A stretch of 64,000 bases of DNA from Paraspadella gotoi (GCA_051294375.1 CM119271.1:9377308-9441307); one strand, 5' to 3'; shown: positions 21,180-32,879, numbered from the stretch's first letter. A program made the numbers and translations. The notes: a model not told the origin generated them from the letters alone.

Positions 21180-22289
21180 CTGGAGGAAGTTGAAAGGGGG
21201 TTTGGGATGTGGAAGGGGATGAAGACTAGATTTTAAAAAAATACCTTTCACTCTCGCTTCAATTTCAAATAAACATTAATTTTTTTACTCCCTTTTTCCT
21301 GAGCGTCCAATTTCTGTTCTTTTATACTAGAATTTAATTTTAATATATATATTTAACCTAAATAAGTTTTTAAACTTTTGACCCAATTCTTAACCCTAAA
21401 CCAGAACCCTAATACCTAACCTTGAATATTAACTTAATTCTTAACCTTATTCCCCAACCTAATCTCTAACCTTTACCTCTTACCTAATTTGTAACTTAAA
21501 AAATTAACCTTATTCCGAATTTCAGATGAAATGGGGCTTTTTCAGACCATAAAGCCAATTTTTTTTCACCAAAATCGAATGTAGGAAGAAAACCTTTCAC
21601 CCTTATCTCTGAATTGGTTTTAAAACATTTAGAAAATCTTGTTTTAAAATGTATTTCAATCCAATTCTGACAGGGAATGAAAATATTTTAAGATTTCTTT
21701 TTTTTGGGGGGGTAACGATTTTCGATTTTATTCAAGGATAAGAAAAATACATTTATAATTCTTTCAACGCGAAAAAAATATGGAAAAGTGCTTCTTTCTC
21801 CTTCAAAGACCAAGAAGTCTCCATTGCAACCAGAAAAAAATAATTCTTGCCAACTTGAATTTTTTTTTTAAGTTTTTTTTTTCAGGTTTGAATGTTTGAA
21901 TGTTTTATTGGCCGACGGTGCACAAGGTACACAAAGATATCCCGTCTTTGAAAGGCCAACGGTTTGTGTTAATGTTAATCCTTTAATAAATTTAAACTTG
22001 AGTTCTTTTTCAAAGTCTGCGAACTCAGTAAAAAATTGGATATTATAAAAAAAAGAGTTCCATAACTACATAGGTATCGCTACGATTTCTTTTATCTACG
22101 ATCCTGATCACTGATCACTGACACGATTAATCTTCCGACATCGAGAGAAGTCAAAAACACGAGAGCGAATCCCCGGTAATCGTTGAGTGGTTTCCAGATA
22201 TAATAATTAATATAGTACTCGATAAGTTAATTTTTTTTCTTATTCTTAAAAAAAAAAAAAAAAAAAAAATCGAAGACGAGTTTCCAAAC

Positions 22290-22401
22290 CTGTTGCTGCG
22301 GCGGCGCCCTTTTGCTGTTGCGCCGGCTGCTGATTCGGCTGTTGATGCTGCTGTAGTTCGTAGAGCGAGAGTTGGCGAAATTTTAAGTCGCAGGCGGACA
22401 T
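22290..22401 (-). CDS. Candidate first coding exon (exon 1), Gln/Ala-rich N-terminus
   Basis: The minus-strand ATG at 22401 begins MSACDLKFRQLSLYELQQ, followed by a Gln-rich run and KGAAAAT, giving 37 codons plus one base. It ends at a usable donor, AACAG|GTTTGG. The ATG is the first in a frame that stays open further upstream without another methionine, and has GGCC before it. The remaining phase (one base) is exactly what exon 2 at 21028-21179 needs in its frame b; the joining codon would be Gly. The intron would be about 1.1 kb and carries a poly-T tract just after the donor. Low-complexity Gln runs are common at the N-termini of metazoan nuclear proteins, but no family was identified. Exon 1 lies outside the duplicated block, so the left copy has no counterpart. 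Confidence 0.5.
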
Positions 22402-23300
22402 GGCCGAGACGGAGTCTTTTGTTTTCCTGTTCTTTCTTTTTCTTTTATCGCTCGTGGCGGAGCCTAGCGTCGTTCGGCTTAAATCTCTCCTTGTTCTTTT
22501 ATTACTCTGTCGTAGTCTACGCGTTACGACTGGAGTTGTGCTTTTGTTTGTTTTGTTTTTTTCGGAAGAGAGAAAGCAGAGGCTCTCGCGGATCGAGGTT
22601 AAAACTTTTATATTTGCAGACGATGTCACGATTAAATCCAGATGCAGATGTTATTTTCGTAAGAATAACCTTTATTTCTTCTTTTGTTCGAACGATTTCC
22701 GATTTTGACTATCGGGTCCTTTCGTTGTTTTGTTTTTTTAAAGCGAAGGTCCAGAGGGCGCGATTTTAAAAACAAAAGGACGCTTGCGACGATTTTCGAC
22801 AAAAGATGAGGACGAAGTTGAACTCGGGGTCGTTAGAGACGTTGTTGTTGTTGTTATTATTATCGATGTGACAAAAATTTTCACCTTACGGAGCGTAGTT
22901 ATGTAACAGAACGGTCAGATATTTGTTGCGGCGTTTCCAAATTATTCTGGATTCTGTGGAATTAAACTCCGACAAGTTTTCTATTTGTTCCGATGGACGC
23001 GCGAAAATTTGAGGGCAAAAAATATGGACAGACGACGGTGGGAGAATTATCTTTTTTTATTTCACTGTTTTCTATTTCCGGAACGCGGACGGCCTACGTC
23101 TCTTCATCGTCTGGAAGGAAATCATAAAATGACGATTAATAGATAAAATCGATTTCTTAAACAATAAACATTGGTCTTCTTTTTTTTTATTCAGACTGAG
23201 AGGCTATGAAAAGAAGAAGAAAAAAAAAGGGAAAATATTGAAGATGAGATATTTGCGTAATACATAGGAAATAATCGAGTACAATGAAATGACCTCGGGG
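22402..23300. other. Region upstream of the minus-strand gene
   Basis: GC-richer unique sequence (22402-22760) directly upstream of the candidate start codon could hold the promoter and 5' UTR. A 58-codon Thr/Ser-rich frame on the minus strand (ending VFKIAPSGPSL near 22769) was seen but has no splice support. No TATA box was obvious. Confidence 0.3.
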
Positions 23301-23303
23301 TAT

Positions 23304-23407
<104 letters not shown>

Positions 23408-23909
23408 GGAAACATACAGCTAGACGGTCAGACAGACAGGCAGAAAGATACACAGGCGGACAAACGCACAGGCGCAGACAGTAAAGATTATTCCCGGAAG
23501 AAACGTATAAGCCCCAGATGTGAAAAAAGTAAGTAAAAAAATATATTTATCGAGTTAAAAAAAAAAACAAATTACTGCAAATCTTTCGCTCGGCCTTTTT
23601 TTTTCTTTTCTAATTCCAGTGGGAATATCTCTAGTCGCTTGGAGGCAACGGAAGCAATGCAATGGAGGCAGATGTATGAGGAAAGTCAATTAAAAAAGAA
23701 TATATATATTTATGGTGAAGAGAGAGAAAAGGAAAGAGGGAAAAAGAGGAGAAAAAATAGTTGGGTGGGGGGGGGGGAAATAAAAGGAGCAAAAATAATA
23801 AAAAATGGATTCAATCAAAAAAAAATGGGAGCAAAAGAGAAGAGAGGAGAATAAAAAGGGAAAATATGAATAAAATATAAACAGGTCGAGAAAAGTAGAG
23901 TATAGAAAA

Positions 23910-24020
23910 GTAAAGTAAAGAAAAGAAAAGAAAAGAAAAGAAAAGAAAAGAAAAGAAAAGAAAAGAAAAGAAAAGAGAAAAAAAAAGAAAAAAAAGAAAA
24001 GAAAAGAAAAGAAAAGAAAA
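23910..24020. repeat. (AAAAG)n microsatellite
   Basis: AAAAG pentanucleotides repeated about twenty times with a short A-rich interruption. Confidence 0.85.
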
Positions 24021-24229
24021 CGAGTTTTTCCCGATGAAACTCAAACACGTTTTTTTCGTCTTCTTTTTCCTTTCTGCCCCAAAAAGCACCAACTCAGCGC
24101 TTCGTCGGGGAAGGACGGACAAAACGGATCTTTTGTTTACGTTTTATATATTTTGTTTACATTGTGTTTACATCCGCCGTTGCGTTTGTTTACATTGCGA
24201 CGTCGAAACAATTCGCCAAAAAGGTTGAA

Positions 24230-24780
24230 CGGTGAGTAGAGAGAGAATGGATGCAACGAAGCGTTGTGAGGTTAGCGAGATGCAAAAGGCGAAAGCGAAG
24301 AAGATATTGTACTTTATGTTAAAATTGTTATAACGAATATTAAAATTATATATATTTGCACAATAAATAAGCCTCCTGACTTACTAGCTTTTAATACAGC
24401 CTTTTTTTATAGTTTACTATTTTAACAACACCTAGAGACTAGAGTGTCGATAGAGTATTTGGCTTCTAAACATTGAACTGTATTAAAATAATTATAATGT
24501 TTTTCTAAAGGTTGTTCAAAAAATTATTCACTTGAGTTTATAAAACTGTGAAATAGGAAAGTAATCTCGTCACCTTTAATCACAAACACATATCATACCC
24601 AAAATACTGCAATGCCTAAAATACCCTCCAATCTGAACTCGCGTTTACTGTGAAAATGTTTTCGCAAGAACGAATTTGGAAATCGACTTCCAACGTTTGA
24701 CCGATTCTTCTCTATGCTAATGAGTCTCGGACGCTAATCCCTCAACGACTTCCCTCGGAGGTGAACGCCGGAATTCAAAA
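24230..24780. other. No gene seen
   Basis: AT-rich sequence. A 28-codon frame starting ATG at 24248 (MDATKRCEVSEMQKAKAKK) is followed by AATAAA near 24363 but has no splice or family support. Confidence 0.3.
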
Positions 24781-24999
24781 CAGAGAGAGAGAGACGAGAG
24801 AAGAGGGAGAAGGAAGAGAGGACGAGAGTATGAGAGAGGGAGAGAGAGAGAGAGGAGAGAGAGGAGAGAAAGAGAGAGAGAGAGAAGAGAAGAGAGAGAG
24901 AGAGAGATCCGTGCATTATGCATGTTAGATAGTATTAAACGACGGAGAGATATTGGCTGATTTTGTGTTGTTGTCGTCACCAATATCCGGGACGAGAGA

Positions 25000-25052
<53 letters not shown>

Positions 25053-25075
25053 AGACGAAGAGAGAGAGAGAGACA
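24781..25075. repeat. GA-rich tracts around a unique core
   Basis: Imperfect GA repeats at 24781-24908 and 25001-25074 enclose ATCCGTGCATTATGCATGTTAG, which includes the palindrome TGCATTATGCA. Confidence 0.75.
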
Positions 25076-25130
25076 AAAAAAAAAAAAACTCTTGTTATCG
25101 ATTTTTTGCATTTGTTAATTCCATCGAGGA

Positions 25131-25253
25131 ATGGAAGTGAAGCCGGTCGAGGGACGGGTGAGTCTCGTCTCAGAAAAAAAAACAGTGTTTCAGGGTGTGA
25201 AACTGTGTGATTCGAGCGGAGTAGCGAGAGTTATTAGAGTGGCAAAGGCATAA
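25131..25253 (+). CDS. Small open frame with possible donor
   Basis: An ATG in good context (GAGGAATGG) starts a 40-codon frame, MEVKPVEGRVSLVSEKKTVF ..., ending VARVIRVAKA at TAA. A strong donor, GACGG|GTGAGT, lies after only nine codons, so the true coding part may be much shorter. Further donor-like sites (GGTGAGT near 25350, GGTAAGT near 25393) suggest an intron-rich first-exon region. No family was recognised. Confidence 0.2.
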   Translation: MEVKPVEGRVSLVSEKKTVFQGVKLCDSSGVARVIRVAKA

Positions 25254-25454
25254 ATAGTTGTGAGAAAACTGGCTGTAATAAAGAAAAGTCCATTTTTTTT
25301 AAAGTTTATTTTTATTTTTCTCAGTTAATTCTTATGTAAAAAAAATGCGTGGGTGAGTTTTTAACGATGATTTGAGAAGTAAGGTGAGGAAAGGTAAGTT
25401 TATTCACGGACGAGGACGAACGGTTGAAGTTAAAGTGTTTTCGACTTGGCGTAG

Positions 25455-25488
25455 GTGTGGCGTCAAATGTGGCGTCAAATGTGGCGGG
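25455..25488. repeat. GTGGCGTCAAAT short tandem repeat
   Basis: Three copies of a 12-base unit. The same GTGGCGTC core forms the array at 29582-29650. Confidence 0.6.
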
Positions 25489-25919
25489 AGTGAGGCTAAA
25501 ATGAGTGTGAAGGTTAAAAACTTAGCAGAGAAACTTCATCGACTTTTTTCCAAAACAGTCGATGACGAGATGACTAGAGTCTTCTTCCGGACAGTTTTTT
25601 CTTTGTTTGCTCTGTTTATTGGTCATTTTTTGGGTCATTTTTAGTTCACGTCATGTTTAAAGATTCTTTCGTTATTGAGTTTACGTCCCGCTTCTCTGAA
25701 AATCGAAGTTGTTTTCGAATTTTTATAACAAAATTCGTGGTTTTTTTTTTCCACGTTTTTCTTGAAATTTATTTTTTTTTTATCGTGGAAATTAAAAATA
25801 CTTTTTTTTTAAAAATCCGTTTGATTCGAGGTTTTTATTTTATAAATTTTTTAAAAAAAATTTTCAGGATTTGAGAATAAAAACGAAAACTGAGAGCGAA
25901 GTCGAGGAATAAACAGTGA

Positions 25920-26178
25920 GAAGAGAGAGAGAGAGTGGGAGCGACTCTGAAAAATAGCGAGAGAGAGAGAGAAACAGATCCAACTCTCGCGAACTTCAAT
26001 CAGGTCGGAGTCTGGGGCGAGGAAGAGGAGGAGGATGAGGAGGAGAAAAGGGGAGGAGGAGGAGGAGCAGGAGGAGGAGGAGGAGAGAGATGAGGAGGAA
26101 GGGTTTAAATTGTCTCCACGTTGGGAGAACGAGGTATTTTCGGGATGAGCCGGACCCCGTTGTGACTTATAGGGAAAA

Positions 26179-26268
<90 letters not shown>
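25920..26268. repeat. GA, GAG and (GA)n tracts
   Basis: GA-rich at 25920-25975, GAGGAG repeats at 26022-26098, and a pure GA run at 26182-26268. ATCACGTGAC follows 40 bases later at 26309. Confidence 0.8.
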
Positions 26269-26272
<4 letters not shown>

Positions 26273-26308
26273 GAACTATGAGCGATGATCGATATCCCGG
26301 GAAATCGA

Positions 26309-26318
26309 ATCACGTGAC
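26309..26318. promoter_or_regulatory. GTCACGTGAT E-box (reverse)
   Basis: ATCACGTGAC is the reverse complement of GTCACGTGAT, which also occurs at 45595 and 45756. The motif contains CACGTG and resembles sites of MITF/TFEB-type bHLH factors. Function is not shown. Confidence 0.3.
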
Positions 26319-26594
26319 CTTTTCTTCTTTGTGTCCTCGACGTCGAAATCATTTCGTCGGAATTCCATCGAATTCTTTTTTTTCGTCAGATTCCATTACG
26401 TTTCGTTTCTTTATTTCCATCGAAATTCCATCGGAATTTTAAATCTCGAATTTTGTTATGAGAGTTCGATGAATCGAATCGTGGACGAAGTTTATTTATC
26501 GCTGAATTCGATACCCGAAAGAGTGACAAAGTTTAGGCGATTGGCGGCGAATTTTGCTCGATTTTTAGTAAAAAGTAAATTAATTAATCAATTA

Positions 26595-26785
<191 letters not shown>

Positions 26786-27135
26786 GAAATTAATACAACC
26801 CAATATAAAATTATTCGTTCATTTAATCCCTAAACAAGCCAACTTGCCCCTAACTTTGGAAATATCGAAATTCTGATTTAAATTCATGAAACCATATTGC
26901 TCATTAAGAATAATATATCACCTCCTTTTCAAGGTCGGAGTTTTTCTTATCATTAACCGCGATACAATGATCTAAATATCTATCCTTTTTGCCTCGAGCT
27001 CTCCGCTTTCTTTTAACTCCAGTTAAAAATTGAGATAACGAAAAAACAACAAAAACAAAGAAAGTGAAAAGTAAAACAAACAAACGTTAAGAAAATAACA
27101 AAAAGTGCGCTCTTGAGGCAGAATTACTTGAAGAC

Positions 27136-27136
<1 letters not shown>

Positions 27137-27182
<46 letters not shown>
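27137..27182. repeat. (GA)n microsatellite
   Basis: Pure GA run of about 22 units between GAAGACAGG and CGAAGTC. Confidence 0.85.
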
Positions 27183-27183
<1 letters not shown>

Positions 27184-27580
27184 GAAGTCAATGGAGCGTC
27201 GAAGCGTCTAATTTTCGAGTAACCAGACTCGATTCATGCGTGAGATTTGAACAAATGAAGTAATGAACAAGATCTTACGAAAGACGACGAACGATGAAAA
27301 AAAGAAAAGAGAATTTTTTACTTGTCATAATTTTTAAAGTTATCATACGATTTTTGGTTTTTTTTCCATTTTCTTTCTTATGTTTCTTTTACTGTTGTTC
27401 ATTTTTTTTCTTCAAATAAAAGAGAAAAGAATGTTTCTTTTTTCAGTTTTTCCTGTTAAAATTTTTTTCTTTCTTTTTTCCTCAATTTTCTTCATATTTT
27501 TTTTCTGACATTTTTTCTCACTTTTAAGACGTTTTGCCATCGTTTTTTCTCGTCTTTATCCGATTAAAGAAGCCTGCCCC

Positions 27581-27687
<107 letters not shown>

Positions 27688-27785
27688 TTCACACTCGTCT
27701 CCAATTATCCCTTCATCTCTCAAAGTCACTTATTTAAGAGTGACGTCTATTTTTTAAGTTAATTTTTTTCTAAAATTCACTTTCG

Positions 27786-27820
27786 GAGAAGAGAAGAGAG
27801 ATAGAGAACGAGAGAGAGAA

Positions 27821-27855
<35 letters not shown>

Positions 27856-28550
27856 CGGAAATGAGCGGCTTAACGTTTCCTTCGTCAAGGAAACTTATGT
27901 GTTTACACTTTTTTTTTAAAAATCTTGAAGAGATATTTTTTTGTAAAAAAGTGTAAAAAAAGATTTTTATCGTCCACAAAAGAGAGACATTTGTTTTCTT
28001 TTTCGAATAATCAAATCTGTAAGTGTAAGTGTTGCAAAAAACGTTAAAAAGAAAATATTTATTTTTTATTTAACAGGGAGAAATTTTTTGTTTATTTTTA
28101 ATTCCAAAAACAGTATTACACGTCTTCATAAACAGTAACAGTGTAAAAGACTGAAAAACAAGTAAAAACTAAACAACATATTGAAATTCAATAAAAACAA
28201 AAGATACAAACGTTTAAAATGGTATCGTTAATAAATGTTACCAACACGACAAAAAATTTTACTATTGCAAGCATTAAATGTTTTTATATTAAAAACTATT
28301 GTCACTTGTCAAGCCGGTCAGCTTTATATTCCACTTAATAGACATCAATGAAAAACTTCATAACTTTAAATTAAAAAAATGAACATAATATAAAATTAAT
28401 AAAAAATACAAGGCCGCAATTTTACGCGACAAGGATTGAAATACGAGCGTAAAGTCACATTTTATAAAATTGAATGAAATACTGCAACATGTAAATAAGA
28501 TTAAAATGAGTGTTTTTCTGATAACAAAGAATTTTCAAATTTCCGAAATA

Positions 28551-28610
<60 letters not shown>
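27786..28610. repeat. GA-rich tracts and AT-rich filler
   Basis: GA repeats at 27786-27852 and 28554-28609. The 700 bases between are AT-rich with many poly-A/T stretches and no exon-like island. Confidence 0.7.
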
Positions 28611-28615
<5 letters not shown>

Positions 28616-28770
28616 CAAAAATATAGAGCAAGAGACAGACGGAGACAGAGAACGAGTCGGATAGACAAAGTAAAGTAATAAGGCTACGATAATGAAGGCA
28701 AAAAGGCGCCTGTGATGAGTTTCGCATCGGAAATTATGAACATAAAAAACAAGAACGGTAATTCAAATGT

Positions 28771-29107
28771 GTTGCGCCGCAGTGACTGCCTTATCAAGTT
28801 TATTTTCGGGAAATAACATGACGTGACATGACGCGCCATGACATGACTACAATAACTCTCTTAGCCTGTGTATTTATGACACGCACTGAATCGGAATTCC
28901 TATAGTTTTAGGATTTCCTGAAGGCGGCGCAAGAAGTCACTTAGATTTGAGGTTTTTTCCTATCTTAAAAAATGAGCAACCTACTATAGGCAAATTATAT
29001 GCATTTATACGCAAGTGTGACAGACCGACGGATAGACATACCGACCGACCGACTGACCGACCGAAAAGTGACTTTAAGAGTTGTTCCGCCATTACTCGCG
29101 GCGCAAC
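28771..29107 (+). mobile_element. GTTGCGCCGC inverted-repeat element, copy 1
   Basis: A 337 bp element starts GTTGCGCCGCAGTGACT and ends AAGTGACTTT...GCGGCGCAAC, so the outer 10 bases and the inner AGTGACTT are inverted repeats. The middle has TGTATTTATGACACGCACTG, TAGTTTTAGGATTTCCT and a run of GACCGACGGACAGACA-type tetranucleotides. It has no coding capacity. It resembles a non-autonomous (MITE-like) DNA transposon. Three more copies lie in the window. Confidence 0.7.
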
Positions 29108-29371
29108 TAAAAAGAAATAAAAATAAATAAAAAGAGCAGACTCGTCATTCGGTCTTCGGCTCGATCGAAAAAAAAGGGGAATAAAAATGGAAATAAAAAT
29201 GGAATCAAATGGAATCAACGAAGCGATTATCGACGGAAAATGGAATTAGAGGGAAAATGAATTATATCGGAATTGAAGCGAGACGCGCCGGAAGGGCTGA
29301 GGGGGGGGGGAGAGATGAGGAAATTGACAACAACAACAACAATATCGACGACGACGACGAAGGATACTAGT

Positions 29372-29385
29372 AAAATGGCGGGAAA
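29372..29385. promoter_or_regulatory. Overlapping YY1-like and E2F-like site
   Basis: AAAATGGCGGGAAA combines AAAATGGCGG (YY1 type) with GGCGGGAAA (E2F type, TTTCCCGCC on the other strand). The neighbourhood also has a GACGAC repeat and a G run. No adjacent exon could be established. Confidence 0.35.
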
Positions 29386-29581
29386 GGGGATCCATGTTGC
29401 TTTTCTTGATAAAGTTTGATTGCGTTACTAAAACGATAGAAAACACTTTTTATGATGCGCTCAAAGATAATAGATTTTGTTTCTGGAAACGTCGATGAAG
29501 ACAGTTGCAACAATATCGAGTCTTATCGACCATCTGAACAACAAAAACAACAAAATCGCGGAAAAATCGTATGACAAAGCG

Positions 29582-29650
29582 TGTGGCGTCATTGTGGCGT
29601 AATTGTGGCGTCGTTGTGGCGTCGTTGTGGCGTCATTGTGGCGGTCGTTC
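29582..29650. repeat. GTGGCGTCRTT short tandem array
   Basis: Six copies of an 11-12 base unit (GTGGCGTCATT, GTGGCGTCGTT). Confidence 0.7.
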
Positions 29651-29720
29651 ATCAGGTTTACCTTTACTCCGTCTTGATGTACACAAACTCGTACGCATTT
29701 TCTTAACAGCCGTAACTCGT

Positions 29721-30030
29721 GACCCGGACTCTCATTGATTAAAGTCATTATGACTACAAGGTTCCTGGTTTAATCCTGCTCCCGTCACTTGCCCTCGAGA
29801 AACGTGAGTACGGCTTAAAGCTACCTTGGGGGCGTGGCAACCTTGCAAACTTGTTTCTCCATCCAAAGTCTATTGCTGGCTAGAGGGGCCAAAAAAGTAA
29901 GCCATACACCCCTTTTAGCGCATTAATTTAAATACTAAATGTGGTGCTTGACTGCTTAATAACATCGGGGATCGATCCCGGTATCTAATGGTCATGAGCT
30001 GATGGCTTTACCCATTGAGCCGTTGGGTGA
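29721..30030. mobile_element. Element with tRNA-like sequence at both ends
   Basis: The left end (29721-29784, plus strand) has an A-box-like CTCTCATTGATTAAAGTC and a B-box-like GGTTTAATCC at tRNA-like spacing. The right end (about 29965-30030, minus strand) has GGCTCAATGGGTAAAGCC and GGGATCGATCC at the same spacing. The two ends therefore face inward and resemble one another. This could be a SINE pair inserted head to head or a single element with tRNA-like inverted ends. The 180 bases between them are not coding. Confidence 0.5.
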
Positions 30031-30109
30031 AAACTGTTTATAGGCGTGGTGAACTTAGCACAATGCCCAACTACTGGATTAACAGCGTTACAAGAAAATG
30101 TAAAACGTA

Positions 30110-30330
30110 AAACGTAAAATATTTAAAAATGGGAAGAAAAGGAAAAAAGTGGGAAAAAGGGAGGAAAAAAGGGGAAGAGGTAAAAGGAAAATAAGGAAAA
30201 TAAGGATCCTAGGAAAAGGCTCCAGAAAGCGTAGGAAAAAAAAGGAAAACGGAAAAGAAATGTTGGAGAAAAAAGGGAGAGAATCGGATGAAATAAGGGA
30301 AAAGGGAGAGAGAATCTCTCGTCCATTGAC
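30110..30330. other. Purine-rich stretch
   Basis: Almost pure A/G on the plus strand (GGGAAAAAGGGAGGAAAA type) for 200 bases. No coding signal was seen. Confidence 0.5.
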
Positions 30331-30448
30331 GAATCGAATGAAAGGAATGCGAACATTTTTAAAAAAAATTTTATTTCGTTTTTTTTTTATTCGATTTTTC
30401 CCTTCGACAGCCATCGCCGTCCTCGCCAGTCTGTTTGCCGCCCCTGGG

Positions 30449-30485
<37 letters not shown>

Positions 30486-30642
30486 ATTTTTATAGTATTT
30501 ATTTTTATTTGATTTTTTGTTTTATATTCTTTGCCTCCGGAATAAAGCGTTATCATCATTAATTGCTTTTTTTTTCGAAGCGTCGGAGATGAAATTTAAT
30601 TTATGGTTTTTCGAGCTTAGGTTTTTTTTTGTGGTGACAGGT

Positions 30643-30690
<48 letters not shown>
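30449..30690. repeat. Two (GA)n runs
   Basis: GA runs at 30449-30481 and 30646-30689, separated by AT-rich sequence containing AATAAA near 30540. Confidence 0.8.
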
Positions 30691-30727
30691 CAGACCGAAC
30701 AGAAAGTGGAGGAGAGAGGCAGAGTCA

Positions 30728-31760
30728 AAAAGGAGAAAGAGAGAGAGAGACAGTGACAGAAAATAGGTCGAGATAAGAGAAGAAGTCATAGAAAAACCGC
30801 AAACGAGTCAAAGGCAACTGTGAGACGTGAATATGTTAGGTTCGACCCAAACGCCGACGTGAATGTGTTTTTTGTGAAACTTGGTCCGTGAATTAGAGGG
30901 AATTATGAAAATGATTTTCTCATCCTTCTTTATTATTTTTGACGGAGAGAGAAAGACGAGAGACGAGAAGAGAGAAGAAGGAGAGTGTCATAAGGTCCGA
31001 GAATAGATGTTGTTGTCAGTTGTTACAGAGATGAGTCGGACTCTTAAAAATAGCGATGCTAAGGAAAACGAATAGAATAGTTATTACAAATTCCGTAAAG
31101 TCAAAATAAATTAGGATTGAGAAAATTAAGAAATTATCTCATGGCCCAGTCTATAGAAGGAAATTGAGAGGTAAAGCGTAGAGAAATCGTGAATATCTGT
31201 GTTAAACTTTATTACGTCTCACAAGGATTTACAAAGAGGCGAGAGAGAGTGATTTCGCCCTAAAATGATATCGCGAGAGGAGAGCGAGAAGCAAAATAAG
31301 AAGATCGAAACTGGATAAAGGTGAGAGAGCGTGCACGGAGAGAGGAGAGAAGAAAGACAGAGAGAGAGAGAGAGGAGAGAGAGAGTAGAGAGGTCGTCAG
31401 CGAGGCGACGTTGAGAGAATAAAGTACTCAAACGATCGTCGTTTATGTATCAGGAGGTAAAAAAAGGAACTTTAACTTTTTTACGATCTTTTATAGAAAA
31501 AAAAAAACCGAAAGAGAGAGANNNNNNNNNNNNNNNNNNNNNNNNNAAAAGGAGAAAGAGAGAGAGAGACAGTGACAGAAAATACGTCGAGATAAGAGAG
31601 AGTCATAGAAAACCGCAACGAGTCAAAGGCAACTGTGAGACGTGAATATGTTAGGGTTCGACCCAAACGCCGACGTGAATGTGTTTTTGTGAAACTTGGT
31701 CCGTGAATTAGAGGGAATTATGAAAATGATTTTCTCATCTTTGCTTTATTATTTTTGACG

Positions 31761-31797
<37 letters not shown>

Positions 31798-32144
31798 TGT
31801 CATTAAGGTCCGAGATGAGATGTTAGTTGTCAGTTGTTACGGATGAGTCGTGAGCTGCTAAAAATAGCGTATGCTAAGGAAAAATACGAAATAGTTATTA
31901 CAAATTCGTAAAGTCTAAAAAAATTAGGAATTGAGAATTAAGAATTTCCATTGGCCCAGTCTATAGAAGGAATTTGAGAGGAAAGCGTAGAGAAATCGTG
32001 ATATCTGTGTTTAAACTTTATTACGTCTTCACAAGGATTTACAAAGAGCGAGAGAGAGTGATTTCGCTAAAATGATATCGCGAGAGAGAGCGAGAGAGCA
32101 GAAATAAGAAGATCGATAACTGGAAAAGGTGAGAGAGCGTGCAC

Positions 32145-32190
<46 letters not shown>
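30728..32190. repeat. Local duplication across a 25-N gap
   Basis: 30728-31385 and 31547-32190 are the same sequence. Both contain GAGTCAAAGGCAACTGTGAG, GTGAAACTTGGTCCGTGAAT, CAGTTGTTAC and GGCCCAGTCTATAGAAGGAA in the same order, with scattered indels. The 25-N gap at 31522-31546 lies between them, next to the second copy. Likely an unmerged overlap. Confidence 0.75.

Positions 32191-32235
<45 letters not shown>
31761..32235. repeat. (GA)n runs inside the duplication
   Basis: GA runs at 31761-31798 and 32143-32235. The second is about 46 units, while its counterpart near 31350 is short and interrupted. Confidence 0.8.
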
Positions 32236-32239
<4 letters not shown>

Positions 32240-32405
32240 AAAGAGCGTTCGTGGGGAGAGGGAGAGTGAGAGACAGAGCGGGAGGAAGGGAGAGACTGAT
32301 AGGGAAAAAAAGAGAGACACGAAGAGAAAGTTCATACGTAAATTAAGACCAAAAGGAAAAAAAACATTTTTTTTCTCAAAAATTAGAGGACAAACGAATA
32401 GAAAG

Positions 32406-32487
32406 GCACAGAAAAGATCAAAGGCCAAATGTAAAGAACAAAGTTATGCACAGAAAAGATCAAAGGCCAAATGTAAAGAACAAAGTT
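32406..32487. repeat. Perfect 40-base direct repeat, 42-base period
   Basis: GCACAGAAAAGATCAAAGGC... to ...AAGAACAAAGTT occurs twice, at 32406 and 32448, without any mismatch. This contrasts with the noisy neighbouring duplications. Confidence 0.85.
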
Positions 32488-32879
32488 CGCAAAAAGGAAA
32501 GAATCTTCGCCCCCCCCCTTTTCCTCCTCCTCCTCCTCCCCCTCCTCCTCTTAACCGTGGGGTCGCGATAAAAATTATCGATGAGGAAAAGGGGCTGAAA
32601 TTAAAGGGAGTTAGGGTGTCGTGGTAATTGATTGATTTACTGCAATATGCAATGAAATTATAGTACTCATTATATACCAAGAATGTGAAAGGATAGATAT
32701 AGACAATGCTTTAATCTAATTTAACATATTGCGAAGTAGATATAATAGTTGAAGAGGAAATTCAAAAATTTTTTTTAAATCTTATAACCAAAAATGGAAC
32801 TCAAAGGAGACTTTTCTAATGAGAAGCTAGTTATCAGATAATTGCACATGAAATAAGAAAACAACAAGCCCGATGGGAG

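Larger units (their letters stand above)
11937..21900. repeat. Right, fuller copy of the duplicated block
   Basis: This copy holds everything found at 1-6373 plus an extra 5.3 kb segment at about 12995-18290. Its sequence is cleaner than the left copy: homopolymers are shorter and exon 2 of the minus-strand gene (21028-21179) is open here but frameshifted in the left copy. It ends near 21900, where the left copy runs into a 25-N gap at 6374. Confidence 0.85.
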
